Assembly: GCA_020746105.1 (NCBI GenBank)
Contig: CM036619.1
Span: 70,731,635 to 70,795,634, forward strand
DNA length: 64,000 nucleotides
Origin: Trogon surrucura
Taxonomy: Eukaryota; Chordata; Aves; Trogoniformes; Trogonidae
Direction of reading: 5' to 3'
Below the pieces are notes generated by a model, which was not told the DNA's origin, did no database searches, and saw nothing but the letters and a program-made list of their open reading frames with translations. Below, piece by piece: positions 36,761 to 49,966 of this stretch. Both the position numbers and the translations under genes were made by a program. Numbering within the stretch: the first letter of the stretch is position 1; each line of letters opens with the position of its first letter.

Positions 36761-39577
36761 TCTGGGCGGTGGAACTTGGTCACGCTGAGAAAGGCGGCCG
36801 GCGTTTTGTTAGCTGGGTGCTGGGTGTCCGCTGCACATCGGCGTCGGTCAGTATCGTTGAGAAGAGCACCAGCAACAAGCTGGGAGGCTGAGGACTGGAC
36901 TTAATTTCCATTAAAAGTAGTAAAACTGCTTGCAGCCTTGCCTCTGACACAGAAGCGTGGCTCGCAGAGAGCGGCGCCAGCAGATGATGTTCGTTCTTGA
37001 TTCAAGTGGAAGCTGCTCGCAGCGTTTTGTTGGTGAGAACTGTCACATTTATCTTAAAACAGCTGACAATATCCAGGGAACTTTTAGATGCTGCAGAAGC
37101 AAGTTTGTACACGACTTACCACCCCCAAAAATACTCTGCAATCCTGTGAAAGTGGTTTTAAGCGGATATATATGAAAACTTTGGGCACCTTTTTATATTT
37201 TCATTGTCTAGATTGAAAGAAATAAAAAAAAAAGTAGTACTTAAGTGCAAAGAAATAAATGAGCTTTTATAAAGTATTGTATTCCTATCTATAGTGCTAT
37301 TAACAATTGTAAGTAAAGACATCTGTTTATCACTTGTGATTTTGAATTGGTGTAGTCCTATAAATGCTGAGAGCAAATGCAGGCCAAACTGTCGGACCCA
37401 CAACTTGCAACTGATACACAAGCTGTGCTTCAGCATCACTGTTACACTGAGATAAGCAGGAGTGCATGTAGTAAATAGTACATGTAGTAAATCAGTATGT
37501 AAACTGATGCTAGGAAAGACACTTACTCAAACCGGTATCATTTGTTGATACCTGGCAATAGGTGAAACAATCTGGAATGAGAGTAGTGGAGAGTCCCAGA
37601 GTGTGCAACGGTTGCTCCTAAATACTGGCTGTGGTACCCATCGGAAGGTGAGTTTTTGATCCAGCTGTCTCCGTGGGCACCGGAGGCAGCCTGGCTGAGC
37701 ATGTCACAATGACCAAACCGCCCAATTCCTCCCACGTGTATAACATGGCAGGGGACAGGGAGTGGCCATTTCATTCTCCAGTCAGAGAGTGGCTCTGGTC
37801 TTGCAGGCACCTTCAGAGCGCTCCCACGGGGGCTCTAGGGAGCACACACGGTTATCTCTGTGCTCTAGCTTCCCAATCACTATTGGCTAAAATAGAGGAA
37901 AGGGTAAAATATTTTGAACCCAAGTGTTGGCTGGAACAGGGACATCTTTGCTAAATTCATCATTTATTAAATAGAAGAAGACATGAACAACAATTCCACT
38001 GTCCTGCAAATTTGAACTCTTTTCCCTCCAGCAAAAGAGATGTTTCCTATGGGTTTGCAGCAGAGGAACTGCAGGAATAATGAGCTTTCCAAATCTCTCA
38101 TATGAAGCAGAAATAAGAGGATGTGAGCTTCTCACAGGAGCCAGAGGAAAAAGATCCTCTTCTGTCTTGGTGCAGGCTCAGCTTCTACCTGTTTCTTCTC
38201 CAGTTTCTTCTGTGAATCAAATTGTTCAGCAGTCTAATGACTGAACTCTAGAGTTTACAAGATTTGGATCACATTTCTTTCTTTTTTTTAAAATCAAATA
38301 CATTCAAAATTATTCACAGCCACACAAAGGAGAGTAAAGACATTGGAAAGAAACTCTGTGCTGCTTGGAGCTTGTATTTCTGCAATAACTAAGTTTGGGA
38401 AATGTTTTATACATTAAAGTGGGGGTAATGTTTTATACATTATCTTATTAAATATTTTCTTTAATTTCAGTTCATTTTCAAGAAACTGCATCTCAGTTAA
38501 TATGTATTTACATGAACTCTCATTGGCTTCTAATAGTGCAAATTTACTGTAAAACACAGGTCCATCCAGTATTCAGTGTGAGGCCTTGACCATTACCAGT
38601 TCTCTGAGCCACTCTATGCCCAGTAACAGCTGGGTAGATTTTACTGTCACTAATAACCCTGTGGCGCTATAGGCTTCGTCAAATTTGCACAGATCTATTA
38701 TTTTTAATTCCCCTTCTCCAGAAGAAGAACCCTTTGATGAACGGCTTTATAGTTGGATTATGAAAAGCACACACACTGGTGGTATTCGGGAACACCTAGA
38801 TACAAATTGCTTAAATGCCAGCGGATCTTTTTAAAATGTGCATTTCAGTTGCCATGTCACAGGATCTGCATATTTGATGTCTGATTTATAAGCATAACTT
38901 GGCACTCAAGTCATTTGCATGCTGGGAAACAGTTTTACAGCTTGAATGTAATGGATGGAAATCATGACAAGGGTTAAAATCACATATTTTTATTATGTAA
39001 AGAGCTCATGTAGAAATCCTTTTTCCAAAAGACAGTACACGTGCATTATAGTTAATAGTTTAAATTGATCAAAACCCAAAGGTGGTCAGAAAGGTTACTG
39101 AGAGAACAAGACAGAGCGTCTAAACTGACATAAACAAAATCATTCCTCACAGGTCATTGCATGCTTCAGAGTGTCACTGTTGCTACAAACAGTTAACGCT
39201 GGGCAGCTCTCCTCCAGTTTTCAGTCAGGCAGTCTAGAGGAAGACGTACTTTGTGTTTGGTTCATTATGAAACACACAAATCATGTATGCTGACAGTGCA
39301 GCAAAGTAATCTTTGAGGCAGAGAGATAAAAACTTCAGTTTCGATAATGCATTCAATGTCCTTGTACTGCTGAGAGGTATGAGCCAGGTCACCACAAACC
39401 CTTGACTGCTAGTACCATGTCTTTAAAGTTTCTGCTGCAGAGTAGACCCAGTCTGAGAGCAACTTGCTTTTCCCCTCAACCTGGTGAAGATGTCTACAGC
39501 TCTCCACTGCTGGTTAGTATCGCTCCCCCAGAGCCATGCTACAGCCAACACAAGGTGAACCTTCTGTGTAGCCTCAC
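36761..39577. other. Non-coding sequence right of the CpG island
   Basis: GC content decays from the island to background by about 37050. A possible plus-strand exon could end at 37032 (TTG then GTGAGAAC), with GGCGCCAGCAGATGATG shortly before it, but its start and coding status are unclear. Beyond that no repeat or exon is recognised. A short tandem duplication of AATGTTTTATACATTA occurs at about 38400-38445. Confidence 0.5.
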
Positions 39578-40035
39578 TACCTTGAGCACTGCATGCAGTT
39601 CTGAGCCTCACAGTTCAAGAATAATGTGAAGGTCCTTCAATAAGTCCAGAGGAGGGCAACAAAGCTGGTGAAAATGCTGGGTGGAATGTTTCTGAGGGGT
39701 GACCTCATTGCTCTCTGCAGCTTCCTGAGGAGGGGACGTGGAGAGGGAGGTGTTGATCTGTTCTCCCTGAGATCCAGTGATAGGATACACGGGAATGGTT
39801 CAAAGCTGTGCCGTTGGGGGTTTAGACTGAACATTAGGAAGCATTTCTCCACTGAAAGGGTGGTGAGACACTCGAAGAGGCTCCTAGAGAGGTGGTTGAT
39901 GCCTCCAGGCCTGTCAGTTTTGAAGAGGCATTTGGGCAATGCCCTTAAGAAGATGCTTGAACTTCTGGTCAGCCCTGAATTAGTCAGGCAGTTGGACTAG
40001 ATGATCATTGTAGGTTCCTTCCTACTGAAATCTCT
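39578..40035 (+). mobile_element. CR1 LINE fragment, sense, about 460 bp
   Basis: Sense CR1 phrases are CCAGAGGAGGGCAACAAAGC, GTTTAGACTGAACATTAGG, CCTGTCAGTTTTGAAGAGGC and GTTGGACTAGATGATCATTG. It is the opposite-strand twin of 25317-25855. Relative to that copy it lacks about 55 bp of the ORF2 tail around 39690, where the segment encoding the FSLEKRR-type motif should be. Outside the gap the two agree closely, including the unusual TGATCATTGTAGGTTCCTTC end. Confidence 0.97.
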
Positions 40036-42609
40036 TCCCTTCCCTAGATAGGGATGTAATGAAGAACAACTCTCTAATTCACCAAGCATTGATTAAATGG
40101 TGCATGCTAGTGATATGTCTGAAAGAGGCATGATGCCAGTCTTTCTATCCTTGCTAGTGATACATGCAGATGCTGTTAGTGTTAGAAAGTTAATTTCAGA
40201 CAGTTAAAGGGTGTAGCCCTGCAACTGTATTTTATATTGCACAAACTCAATAGAAACATATGTTCCACGGTTTATAATAATATGATTTTACCACATTTGT
40301 GAAAGAAGGTATTTTGCAAGTGTATGATGTTAGAATTCCAAAAATGTCACCAGGAAATAAAACAGCCTTATAAATTGAAAAAAATACCAAAAAACACTGA
40401 AAGGAAGCACTTCAGATGAGGTGACCAACCTAAACAGTCCTATGATCTTATATATTACTGATAGTTTTGTTAATATTTTTCTGCATTTTGTCAATTATTA
40501 TCAAAGGCTTCTTTGAAAATGTTTCCATCATACTAGCTTACATGTGCTTAAAATGCTAAACACTCCTAATACTGTGTGATGTTAAATGAGTTGTGTTTGC
40601 TATTTGAGTGCAGTTTGATGCAACTGACAGGAATTTTAAATATTTGACTGCATATTAATAGAAATATGACATGCATTATCATATTTTTCCTCTTAAATTA
40701 TTAGCATTGTGGTAGATCTGGAAACAATTTTACATACCAACTTTAATTAACATAAACTAAGCTACTAATGTGCACTTGTGAGCAAATCTTTTGTTCCAGG
40801 CTGAGGCAGAGCAGCTGAACCGGAAACCAGGCAGACAAATGATGGAGTTACGGAGGGAAATCCCTTCTCCTTCAGCAGAGAAGTAGCTGTTATCTTAAAT
40901 TCCCTATTAATGTATAAGTTTCTACCCTCTATCAGAGAAAGTGCCTATTCTGATCATAAATCCAGAGTCACAGCTGTATTTAATTGTCTGCTTGATGTCA
41001 AAACTGCTAAAAGCATTAAAGATTACTTGTGATATCTTGGTTTGCAAGGGGTTTTGGGGAAGGATGTCATAACCAACTTTATCAACATTCATTTATACTG
41101 CAGCCACTTAAGCTGTGAACAGTCCTTTCTGGGATAAATTGGTAAATATATATCTGTAGGTGACAGTGACGACCACCTCCCCGCCCCCTTTCCCTCCCAA
41201 TTAATAGTTTTGTACTATTGAGTAACAGCATCAGCCTATTTCCCATGTCCTTCCAAGGATATCATGCAGGTCAGGACCAAGGGACTATTCTATAATTTTT
41301 GTGAAAGCCACATTATTCCAGTTTTGTTCACTGTCTGTGTTTCAACAGCTATGTCACAAAACTGCCAGAAGCTATGCAAAGTGACTTGTCTCCCACTACT
41401 GAATATACTTCTTCCAGGAAACAAACAAGTTCTCAAAATGATATTCCATTTCGATGATTTCTGAAATTATAATTGCATTTTAAAAAGTGAGCATGCTTCT
41501 TTTTTTGGCACCTGGCACCATACACAGAAGGCTGACCTCTATGAGCTCTTTCTCATGCATCAGAATGACACTGGCTGCTCCCCCTTAACATTAGTTTACT
41601 TATTAAACTTTGGTAGGGTATCTGTTCAGTCTTACTGGTAATTCTTATCTGACCAAGAAGATTACTGACAAGTTCATCCATTTTAAAAGGAGACTGGAAT
41701 GGATTTCTTATTTGGCTGTCAGTCCGTGTTCTTCATTTGTCAGAAAAAAAGTCAAAGCTCACTCTTCATTTGTCAAGTCTGTCCTTCCCATCATATACAG
41801 TGGGTCAGAGATTACAACTCATCTCAAGTACTTATAGCAAACACATTGTGGACAATAAGAATAGGGTTGTTGACTTCGAAAGACAGGTACAGTAGCTCAT
41901 AGCAAATGCTGCAGGATACCATTGGCAGGATCAAGCCAGTGAAATAGAATAGCAAAATGTGGCAAACTCCTGCCCCACAGGTACACAAGCTGTCTCTAGT
42001 GTGTAGGTAAAAAAAAAAACTATTAGCAGGACTTTCTTAAGGAAGAGATTATTAATTTTTTTTTTAAATTCTGGTGAGATTTTTAATTTTTGGCATTTGG
42101 GATATTAATTAGTCAGAAGAGAAGGATTTTCTTGTTTGTTTTTGGGAAAGCAACTCCTTAACTTCTAGGATAAAGCTAGGTTTTGCAGAGCATAGGAAAT
42201 ATCCTAGAACTCAGCAGACCACATGTCAAGGAGCAGCAAGAAGCAGCAGCTCCCTCAAGGACAGGGAACAAGGAACCAAGGCGGATAACCCCTTCCAACA
42301 TTGCAGCACTCATCCCGCAACACTCAAGTGAGGTGAACAAAACGGGTCTAGAAATCATGGTCAGGTTCAAGCAAGTGTCCAGATCATCAGACAAGTTTGC
42401 TGTGAAATCAATCTGCAAGTCAGGGACGAGAACAAATCCAGTGACTACTGGGCAAGTTCATCATGACAGAGCCGGTCTGAGATTAAGCTGGAAAATCAGA
42501 GTCCAGATCAGAACCAGCACTCCTAGACCATAGCTAAAAAAGAGGTTGAGGACTCTGGGCTGAGCTTAAAAAAGCTTCTGTGGCCATAGGCAGTGGGGTG
42601 GGTTGAAGT
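40036..42609. other. AT-rich non-coding sequence
   Basis: No repeat or gene is recognised. A short duplicated phrase TCTTCATTTGTCA occurs at about 41731 and 41764. The 116-codon open frame at 42183-42533 matches nothing known to me. Confidence 0.55.
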
Positions 42610-42788
42610 CTCAGGTGAGCCCAGAGACATAGTGGAGGCTCTGTCCCTGGAGGCATTCAAGGTAAGACTTGATGGGGCTCTGAGCAACCCGATCTGATTA
42701 AAAGACACCCCTGCTCACTGCAGGGGGGTTGGACTAGATGACCTTTAAAAATCCCTTCCAGCCCAACACATTCTATGATTCTGTGACT
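42610..42788 (+). mobile_element. CR1 LINE 3'-end fragment, sense
   Basis: Sense CR1 3' end: GTCCCTGGAGGCATTCAAGG, GGGGTTGGACTAGATGACCT, and ATTCTATGATTCTGTGA at the tail. It is short and 5'-truncated. Confidence 0.95.
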
Positions 42789-44371
42789 CTGGTTAGTGCT
42801 GGAAAGACTTATTAATGCACTCAGAGCCAAGAGGTGGTGGTGAAGTGATGGTGGAGGTAACAAGTATCTCTTCTTACTTCTTTGTATGTTTTCGTGCTAG
42901 CAGGAAGGGCCAAAGAAAAAGAGAGGAGATGCACACTAGGAGTGTAGCATGAAGCGAGTGTGGAAGTAAGCAAAAGGGACAGAATGGTCATTAGAAACTA
43001 GAGAAAGGAAACAAAAATAACCTTAAGAGGTATGACAGCTGGAAAGAGAAAAGAAAGCATCGCACAAAAAAAGTAACATAATTAGAAAAAAAAGAGTTCC
43101 CATGAGACCAATATAGTTACAGAATACTAATGCTTTATGGAAATAAAGGAAAAAGCTGAAGTATATGTGCTTATTTTACCTATTTTGGGGGCAGCTGGAG
43201 CTTTGCCTTTATCACTGTGCCAAAAAGGGCATTTTGCTAAATCATTATATTGCCATTCTTTGTTCCCCTCCTTAAGTTGCCTTCATTTTTTCTGTTACTT
43301 CTTATTCTCCGCTTTGGTGCAAGAGTCCCTACTTTCCATAGGTCTCTGTAGGGTTTCCTATGAAGAAGGCTCTTTTTCCTTTTGTCACTACCTTCCGTTC
43401 TTCTAACTTTTGTGTCAAGAATTCCCTACGGCCAAACTAGGATCAGACCCACAGCTGACTGCATTTTGCTCTCTCTTTACTTAGGTTTTTGTTTGACTCA
43501 CTGTTTACTCTGTTAGGAAGGTGGAGCAGACTTCAACCTTACTTGCAGTGATGTGAGGGTGGTTTGACACCAGGAGAACTTAGATCAGATCATCGTTAAT
43601 TGCCTCCAGTAATTTCTCAGCCCATGTACTCAACTTTAAATGCTCTGTTTGGCTTAATGATTCCACTTTCCATTTCATACATCTTCAGCCCTTCCATCAT
43701 CAGTTCTTCTGATGTTTTTCTGTCAGCTCAGATTTTCTCTCTGTCATTTTCCTCCTGCTTCCTAATCACAGACTTAGGCACAATTCTCATTGTCCTTGAC
43801 AACCTTGGACCAATAAGCAATTTCACAAAATGCGAATGAATTGCAATATCATTTTATACTCCCACATTGAGAAGTATATTTTAAGATAACTGTAAATTCT
43901 TACTACTCTGTTGTGTTAAAGTATCTGACAGCACCTTAATATTTTACATCATTGTTCCTTTTTAGTATTTCATTATCTAAATCCAATTAATAAACAGGTA
44001 TTAGGAAAAAATAGAAAAAAATATCAAGTCCTATAAACAGAACAAATTATTCCTAGCTCTGATAGCAGATTCTTTTTGCACTGGATTTCACATCCTGCTT
44101 TCAAAACAACTGAACCACAGCATGAATGAAAATGTTACTTACTAGGACAAGTGAAGTCAAAACATGAAACAGAATAAAAACATCCAAATGGAACATACGT
44201 ATTACTTAATGGTTGCACATTTACATTGTGTCCACTGCTTGGACAGAGCTAAATATCTGTAAGTTAATCAGAGACAATTTCTGCTGTATGAAGTGCAGTT
44301 TACCCTTCTGCTTATAGATGTTAGCCATAATGTAATTTCCTCCCACTCTTATATTTAAATTCATGTATGAT
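42789..44371. other. AT-rich non-coding sequence
   Basis: No repeat family or exon is recognised. It leads directly into the left arm of the inverted duplication. Confidence 0.6.
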
Positions 44372-44584
44372 CTGACAGATTTGATAATCTAAGTTACCAT
44401 AATGAATTTCTCCTTTCAGAAAATAATGCATGAAGCATCAGATTTCTGGAATTGACCTAAAAATCAAGTCTCATGTAAAGGTTGTCAGGAAAAATATGCC
44501 TTTTTATTTTTAAACTGACACGAAGAAAGTATGTTACTATTTCTGGTGTGTGATAACAAGAACAGACAGGACATAATCCTTTAG
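44372..44584 (+). repeat. Left arm of a 213-bp inverted duplication
   Basis: This segment reappears reverse-complemented at 45216-45428, with about 18-19 mismatches in 213 bases and no evident gaps (about 91% identity by hand count). Neither end shows terminal repeats, poly-A or other hallmarks of a mobile element. This arm grades smoothly into unique AT-rich DNA, so it is probably the source and the right arm the copy. Confidence 0.93.
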
Positions 44585-45167
44585 TATGAAAATGGGTGGC
44601 TCATGTTCAAGTTACTTCTATATTTATAATAAAAGAATTATATTTATTATTTGAAATTGTTAAATATTGAGCAGGGAATTTGCCAAATGAATTGAATTAG
44701 TGTATGTATTTTTATTTATGTCAACAAGGAGCACATTCTTTCTGTGAATAATTTGAATGTTCTGTATTTTGCTTCAACCAACAATGAAAATCATTTTTGT
44801 TTTCCACCTGACATATCAAAGTCTATCAATACTTCAAGAGTCTGTCCATCCTGAGCCCCATTACCCAAGAACCTTTATCCACCTATTTGACCTTCAGAAG
44901 GTTTTCGCTGGGACTCAATACCAATTGTTTTGACCTGTGACTCCACAGCACAAATGTGTGTCAGGCAGATGAATCAAAAGTCCGGTGTCCTTTGAGACAG
45001 GGATGGCCCTGGATCATTTAGGAATGCTTCCAAGAGTCCCATTCACACGAATACAGGCTTCCAACCATGTCCTAGTCTTCTTTCACTGTGGCCCTGAGCC
45101 AGTGGCCTCCCTCAGTTCCAAGATGCCAGGGGATAGGGTGGGAGAAGTAACCACCAGCATAGAATAA
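44585..45167. other. Spacer between inverted arms
   Basis: AT-rich unique sequence. The full spacer between the arms is 631 bp and also includes the CR1 tail that starts at 45168. Confidence 0.7.
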
Positions 45168-45215
45168 TAGTCATAGAATTATCAGAGGATTATTTAGGTT
45201 GGAAAAGACCACAGG
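45168..45215 (-). mobile_element. CR1 3' tail, separated from its body
   Basis: ATAGTCATAGAATTATCAG and TTTAGGTTGGAAAAGACC are an antisense CR1 3' end. It stops abruptly where the right inverted arm begins. The rest of the same CR1 resumes at 45429, so this is one element split by an insertion. Confidence 0.9.
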
Positions 45216-45428
45216 CTAAAGGACTATGTCCTGTCTATTCTTGTTATCACATACCAGAAATAGTAACACACCTTCTATGTGTCAGTTTAAAAATAAAAAG
45301 ACGTGTTTTTCCTGACAACCTTTACATGAGATTTGATTTTTAGGTCAATTCTGGAAATCTGATGCTCCTTGCATTATGTTCTGAAAGGAGAAATTCACTA
45401 TGGTAACTTAGATTATCAGATCTGTCAG
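45216..45428 (-). repeat. Right arm of inverted duplication, inserted into CR1
   Basis: Reverse-complement copy of 44372-44584 lying between the two halves of a CR1. Compared with the CR1 copies at 6641 and 10484, about 35 bp of CR1 (the AAGATCATCAAGTCCAAC region) is missing at the junction. There is no target-site duplication. Loss of a little sequence combined with gain of a nearby inverted copy fits template-switch repair better than transposition. The event is younger than the CR1 insertion. Confidence 0.92.
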
Positions 45429-46390
45429 GTCAGCAAGTTTACCACTAAACCACTTCCCTAAGTGCGACATCTACATGTGTTTTAGGTTCCTCCAGGGATG
45501 GTGACTCCACCACTTCCCTGGGCAGCTGGTTCCATGCTTGACAACCATTTCAGTAAAGAAATTTTTCCTAATATCCAACCTAAACCTCCCCTGGTGTAAC
45601 CTGAGGCCATTTCCTCTTGTCCTATCACTTCTTAGATGGGAGAGGAAACTGACCCTCAGCTTGCTGCAGCCTCCTTTCAGGTAGTTGCAGAGAGCAATGA
45701 GGTCTCCCCTCAGCCTCCTCTTCTCCAGACTAAACAACTCCAGTTCTCTCAGTCACTCCTCATAAGACTTGTTCTCTAGACCCTTCACCAGCTTCATTGC
45801 CCGTTTCTGGACCCGCTCCAGCACCTCAATGTCTTTCTTATAGCGAGGGGCCCAAAAGTGAACACAGGATTCAAGGTGTGGCCTCATCAGTGCCAGCTAC
45901 AGCGACACAATCACCTCCCTACTCCTGCTGGCCACACGATTCCTGATCCAGGCCGGGATGCTATTGGCCTTCTTGGCCACCTGGGCAAACTGCTGGCTCA
46001 TGTTCAGCCGGCTGTCAACAAGTACCCCCAGGTCCTTTCCCACCAGGCAGCTCTCCAGCCACTCTTCCCAAGCCTGTAGCGCTGCCTGGGGTTGTTGTGA
46101 GCCAAGTGCAGGACCCAGCCCTTGGCCTCAGCCCATCAATCCAGCCTGGCCTCTGTAGAGCCTCCGTACCTCACTCACACCTCATGTCATCCACAAACTT
46201 ACTGAGGGTGCACTCCATCTGCAGATGATTGATGAAGATATTAAACAGAACTGACCCAATACCAAGCCCTGGGGAACACCACTTGTGATCAGTCACTGAC
46301 TGGATTTAACTCCATTCACCACCACTCTCAAGTCTGACCTTCCAGCCAGTTTTTTACCCAAAGAAAAATGCACCCAAGCCATGAACAGCC
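45429..46390 (-). mobile_element. CR1 LINE body with reverse-transcriptase remains
   Basis: The longest CR1 copy in the window. On minus it carries recognisable ORF2 pieces: a TSGVPQG-type motif near 46285, the catalytic FxDD box as FVDD near 46195 (in a shifted frame), then a GVLVDSRL-type and an AKKAN-type motif. The C-terminal frame starts with [13 protein letters not shown] near 45737. Frameshifts and stops interrupt it, for example between TSGVPQG and FVDD, so it is inactive. Plus-strand phrases such as CCTGGGCAGCTGGTTCCATG are antisense CR1. The 3' tail lies at 45168-45215 beyond the inserted inverted arm. Confidence 0.96.
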
Positions 46391-49300
46391 CTATTCTCCA
46401 GGAAAATGCTGTGGAAAACAGCAGCAACACTTAGCACTCCCTAATTTGCTTCAGGCAAGATCAGCTGTGTTAGTGTAAACATTTTGAATGTATTTTCCCT
46501 CTAGGAAGGCAGAGGTGCTCCTGTGAACTTTTCCACCTGCAGATTACTGGCCGTAGCAGCCTCTGACAGGGAGACATTGCTACACAGTGCGGGTTAGAGA
46601 GAGGGCAGTTCCCTCCTTCTCTAGCAAAGAGGGATCTAAAGATGAAGGTTACCTGGGAGCATTGACACAGCGCTCTTGTGCAGACTTCTGGGAAGGATGG
46701 AATGACTTCTCCTACCTTAGATTGTACTAGGGACACTGAGGAGCCCCATACTTGGTCTGCCCTGTGAGAGTTTGGCAACCAGATTCAGAGACAGTAAGCA
46801 GCAGGAAGCTCAATGCAGCTTCAGGACCACCATGGATAAAAGTAAACCATAATCAGCATTTCTTCTACCAAATCTGATAAAACTTTGAAAATTTAAATGC
46901 CATTCTAGTTTGCCTGTAGTCCTTGCTCAGTAACTGGTAGGGGTATTCTTTTCCCTTGGTCTGTGTGGGGTAATAAGCAAGAAACGTTAGCTATCTCCTC
47001 TCTTTGGGAAAGCCAATGGTGGGAACGCATAAAAAGATCCTGAAAACTCATAGCATCTCAGACTTGGATTGCATGGAGTGATAGTTTCTTATCTGGAAAG
47101 AACTCTTTGCAGAGCTTCTGAATATACACATGAAAGCTATTGGGAGAGAGAGTGGCGGGGAAGTCATGAAGAAGCAATAGTGAAAAAGGTTTTCTAAGAC
47201 ACAATATTTCTGTGAAGTTTCTATACCTTTCCATTTCCCATAGGAAATGTATAACAGTACCAATGGAAAGAGTAGTATTTGAGGTGAAGCTCTTTTACCA
47301 CTTTAAAAACACCTCCACCACCAAACATTACAGAAATGAATTTGGAATAGTTTCATGGAAAAAAAAAAAAAAACGTAATGAAGATGCATCAGCTCTAACA
47401 TTACAGAGCTTGTAAGGAGACTTAGAAATTTCTGGTATGAATTGGTCAATGAGTCATTGTTTTATGCAGAGACCTGTAATATACTGTGCTGGTCTGTTGG
47501 AACGAGGATGCGGTAAGAAACAGTTATTTGTTAAAATTCTTGGGTCAGAGCAACTAATGGACAGCATGTGGTGCCAGAGATCAAAGAGATTTTAAAAAAT
47601 GCCCATCAGTAGTGAAACTCTGGAGGACAGCACTTGACTCTCTAGCTCTAAGTAGGGGCTGTAAGGAAGAAGGCAAGTGGAGGTAGCTCTGCTTATGATA
47701 ATAGCAGAGTTTGTCATAGTTTTCAGATATGCCAGACAGAGGAGTCTGACTATGAAACTGCATTACAGAAATATGGGGAGTATCACGTTCCATCTGAAAC
47801 TGTATGAATACACACATAAAGAGATGTGTTTTAGCAGAGATTACATAAAGGAGAGAAACACATAGAGGACTTTTTCACTGATAGAAGACTGAAGAGCTAG
47901 GCTTTCAATTTTGAGTACCTGTATCTTGGATGAGAGAACAGATCTTGAAAAGAGGCACGGAATTAAGCTATGATTAAAGCAAATTGAATTTACCAAGCAA
48001 AAGTAGTAACGTAATACAAGCCTTTAATTTGTGGATAGTGTGCAGTCTGGACATGACAGAAAATCCAAAACATTAAAGGAATGGAGGGTTTAGCTAGAAA
48101 AGCATGAAAAGCTCAAAGAGAGAGTTCACAAATAAATACCACAAGAGCCACGCAAGCTGAAAGCAAATGGGACATTTCTTACTCCTAACCGCAATATAGG
48201 AGAGCAATTAATGAGCTGTCAGAAACAGTTACTTCCCAACTGAAAGAAAAGCCATAGGTAGCACAAGGTAAGGAAGTGAAATTCAAGGCCCAGGGAAGGA
48301 GAATTACCCCACTAAACGAATTTGTTTTCTGAACATGTGGATAAACGAATTCATGAAGATACAGATTTTAATACGGAAACTTAATATGCATTCTTGTATT
48401 AAAAGGAGCTGATCCCTCACCCAATATCTGAGCAAGATATCTCACATGCCCCATAGCACCTGCACAGCAGCAAACTGTTTTTTTTTTTTCATTTTTTATC
48501 TTTTTGTTTTAGCTTTCGACAGTGAAGCAGCTCAAGGCCTGTGACCTTAAGTTGGTTTGATATGGGCTGCGGGTCTTCAACACAGGCTTGGGAATCACTG
48601 GATAATCACCAAAGTAGGGGTGTTCCTGCTTTGGCAACTGTGAGGCCCAAGGAGGTAGCCCAGGATTGGGTTAGGAGGATGTTAAAAAATCAAGGCCAGG
48701 AGATGGATGAGCAAGGTCACTGCAAGAGAAGCTTCTGCCACTCCTACATCAGCAGTTTTATCTGGATGCCTCTTTTTGGGCCATAGACACAGGCGGGGCT
48801 GCTTCTCCCTTCCTTCACATCCATGCCATGCTCCCTCCTTTATCTGACTTTCAGAAGGTGGGGGACCTAGGAAGGGAATATTTATAGCTACTTCAACGTA
48901 CAGGCAATGGCATAAGGTTTTAGTGAAGACAGATCTTCTTAGTGAGAGAATCAGTTTTCATTTAGAGAATTAGCTTTATTTACACCTTTTAATGCTGTTT
49001 TTCATGTGTTTTACAAACAAATATATTAATTTGGCATAGCATATTATAAATAGTGAGAAAATTAAATCTATGAAGAATTCAAAACAGCACGAAGTATTTT
49101 TTCATGCCATCCAAAATCAAGCTTCAAACTCATGGCTGCCACAGAAGGAGTCAATGCCAGGACAACAGCAAGATGGGTCTGAAGGTGCATATGGACACCA
49201 GCTACCTAGTGCTAGTCTAAATTTTCCTGCTGCTGCAGGATGGAGTTGATTCCTAAGCAGCTGTGGGAGTACCATGCTGGTTTGGAGAACATGCTATAGT

Positions 49301-49966
49301 CTCAGGTCAGGAGAGGACAAACACTCCTCACAGAAGAGATGCAGGCCACAAATGGGCCAGCAGAATCTCAGGAGGCTTGCCCTGTACCCTGCCTGTGCTC
49401 AGACGCAAGCGAGTCCCGCAGTCAATGTTTCAGCAAGTCAATGGAAGATGCAGTTATGGAGCTGAGGAGCCTGGAGGCAGCATGTGCTTAACCTGGAGGC
49501 ATCACTGCTCGACAGTTCCCCATAGAAAACAAAAGCAGTCACATATAATGTTGTGAGGAACAGAACTTGCAAAGGCTGGGACTATCTTTGGGGTTATTAA
49601 CCTCAAAAATGTCTTGAGCTAATAATTGTGCGCTCATTTCACTTAGAAAATGCCAGAAGTGCCCAGCAAACTTTCACTGCTGCCCTGAAAAAAACCTGTA
49701 ATCTTGTTAGGCTGCTTGAGGAAGATGGATAGATCAAGGCAGAAAGCAGGTCTCCCATTGCACAGAGTAGTACTTACCTAGGATATTGACCTAAAATAAC
49801 AAACTTACCATCTGCATAATAAAGGCAATCCAAACTCCAGTTCTGACTCATTACTCTCACTTCATAGTTAACGTAGTTACAGCTTGAGGCATTTTTAAGG
49901 CAATGGGCACAAATTAAAACATGTGAAAATCCTCCTGAACAGCCAAACCCCATATTTTTTTGTCAT
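46391..49966. other. Non-coding sequence
   Basis: No repeat family is recognised. There is an A14 run near 47360 and a T run at 48479-48489. GC-richer patches at 46490-46800, 48540-48800 and 49130-49550 contain open frames of up to about 100 codons with no recognisable motif. They could be decayed retroelements or untranslated exons; nothing decides it. Confidence 0.5.

Noticed and set aside
35825-36904. Long open frames (303, 354, 295 and 262 codons) across the GC-rich block
   Set aside because: They overlap in several frames on both strands and consist of Gly/Pro/Ala/Arg-rich low-complexity sequence. Stop codons are simply rare in a CpG island.
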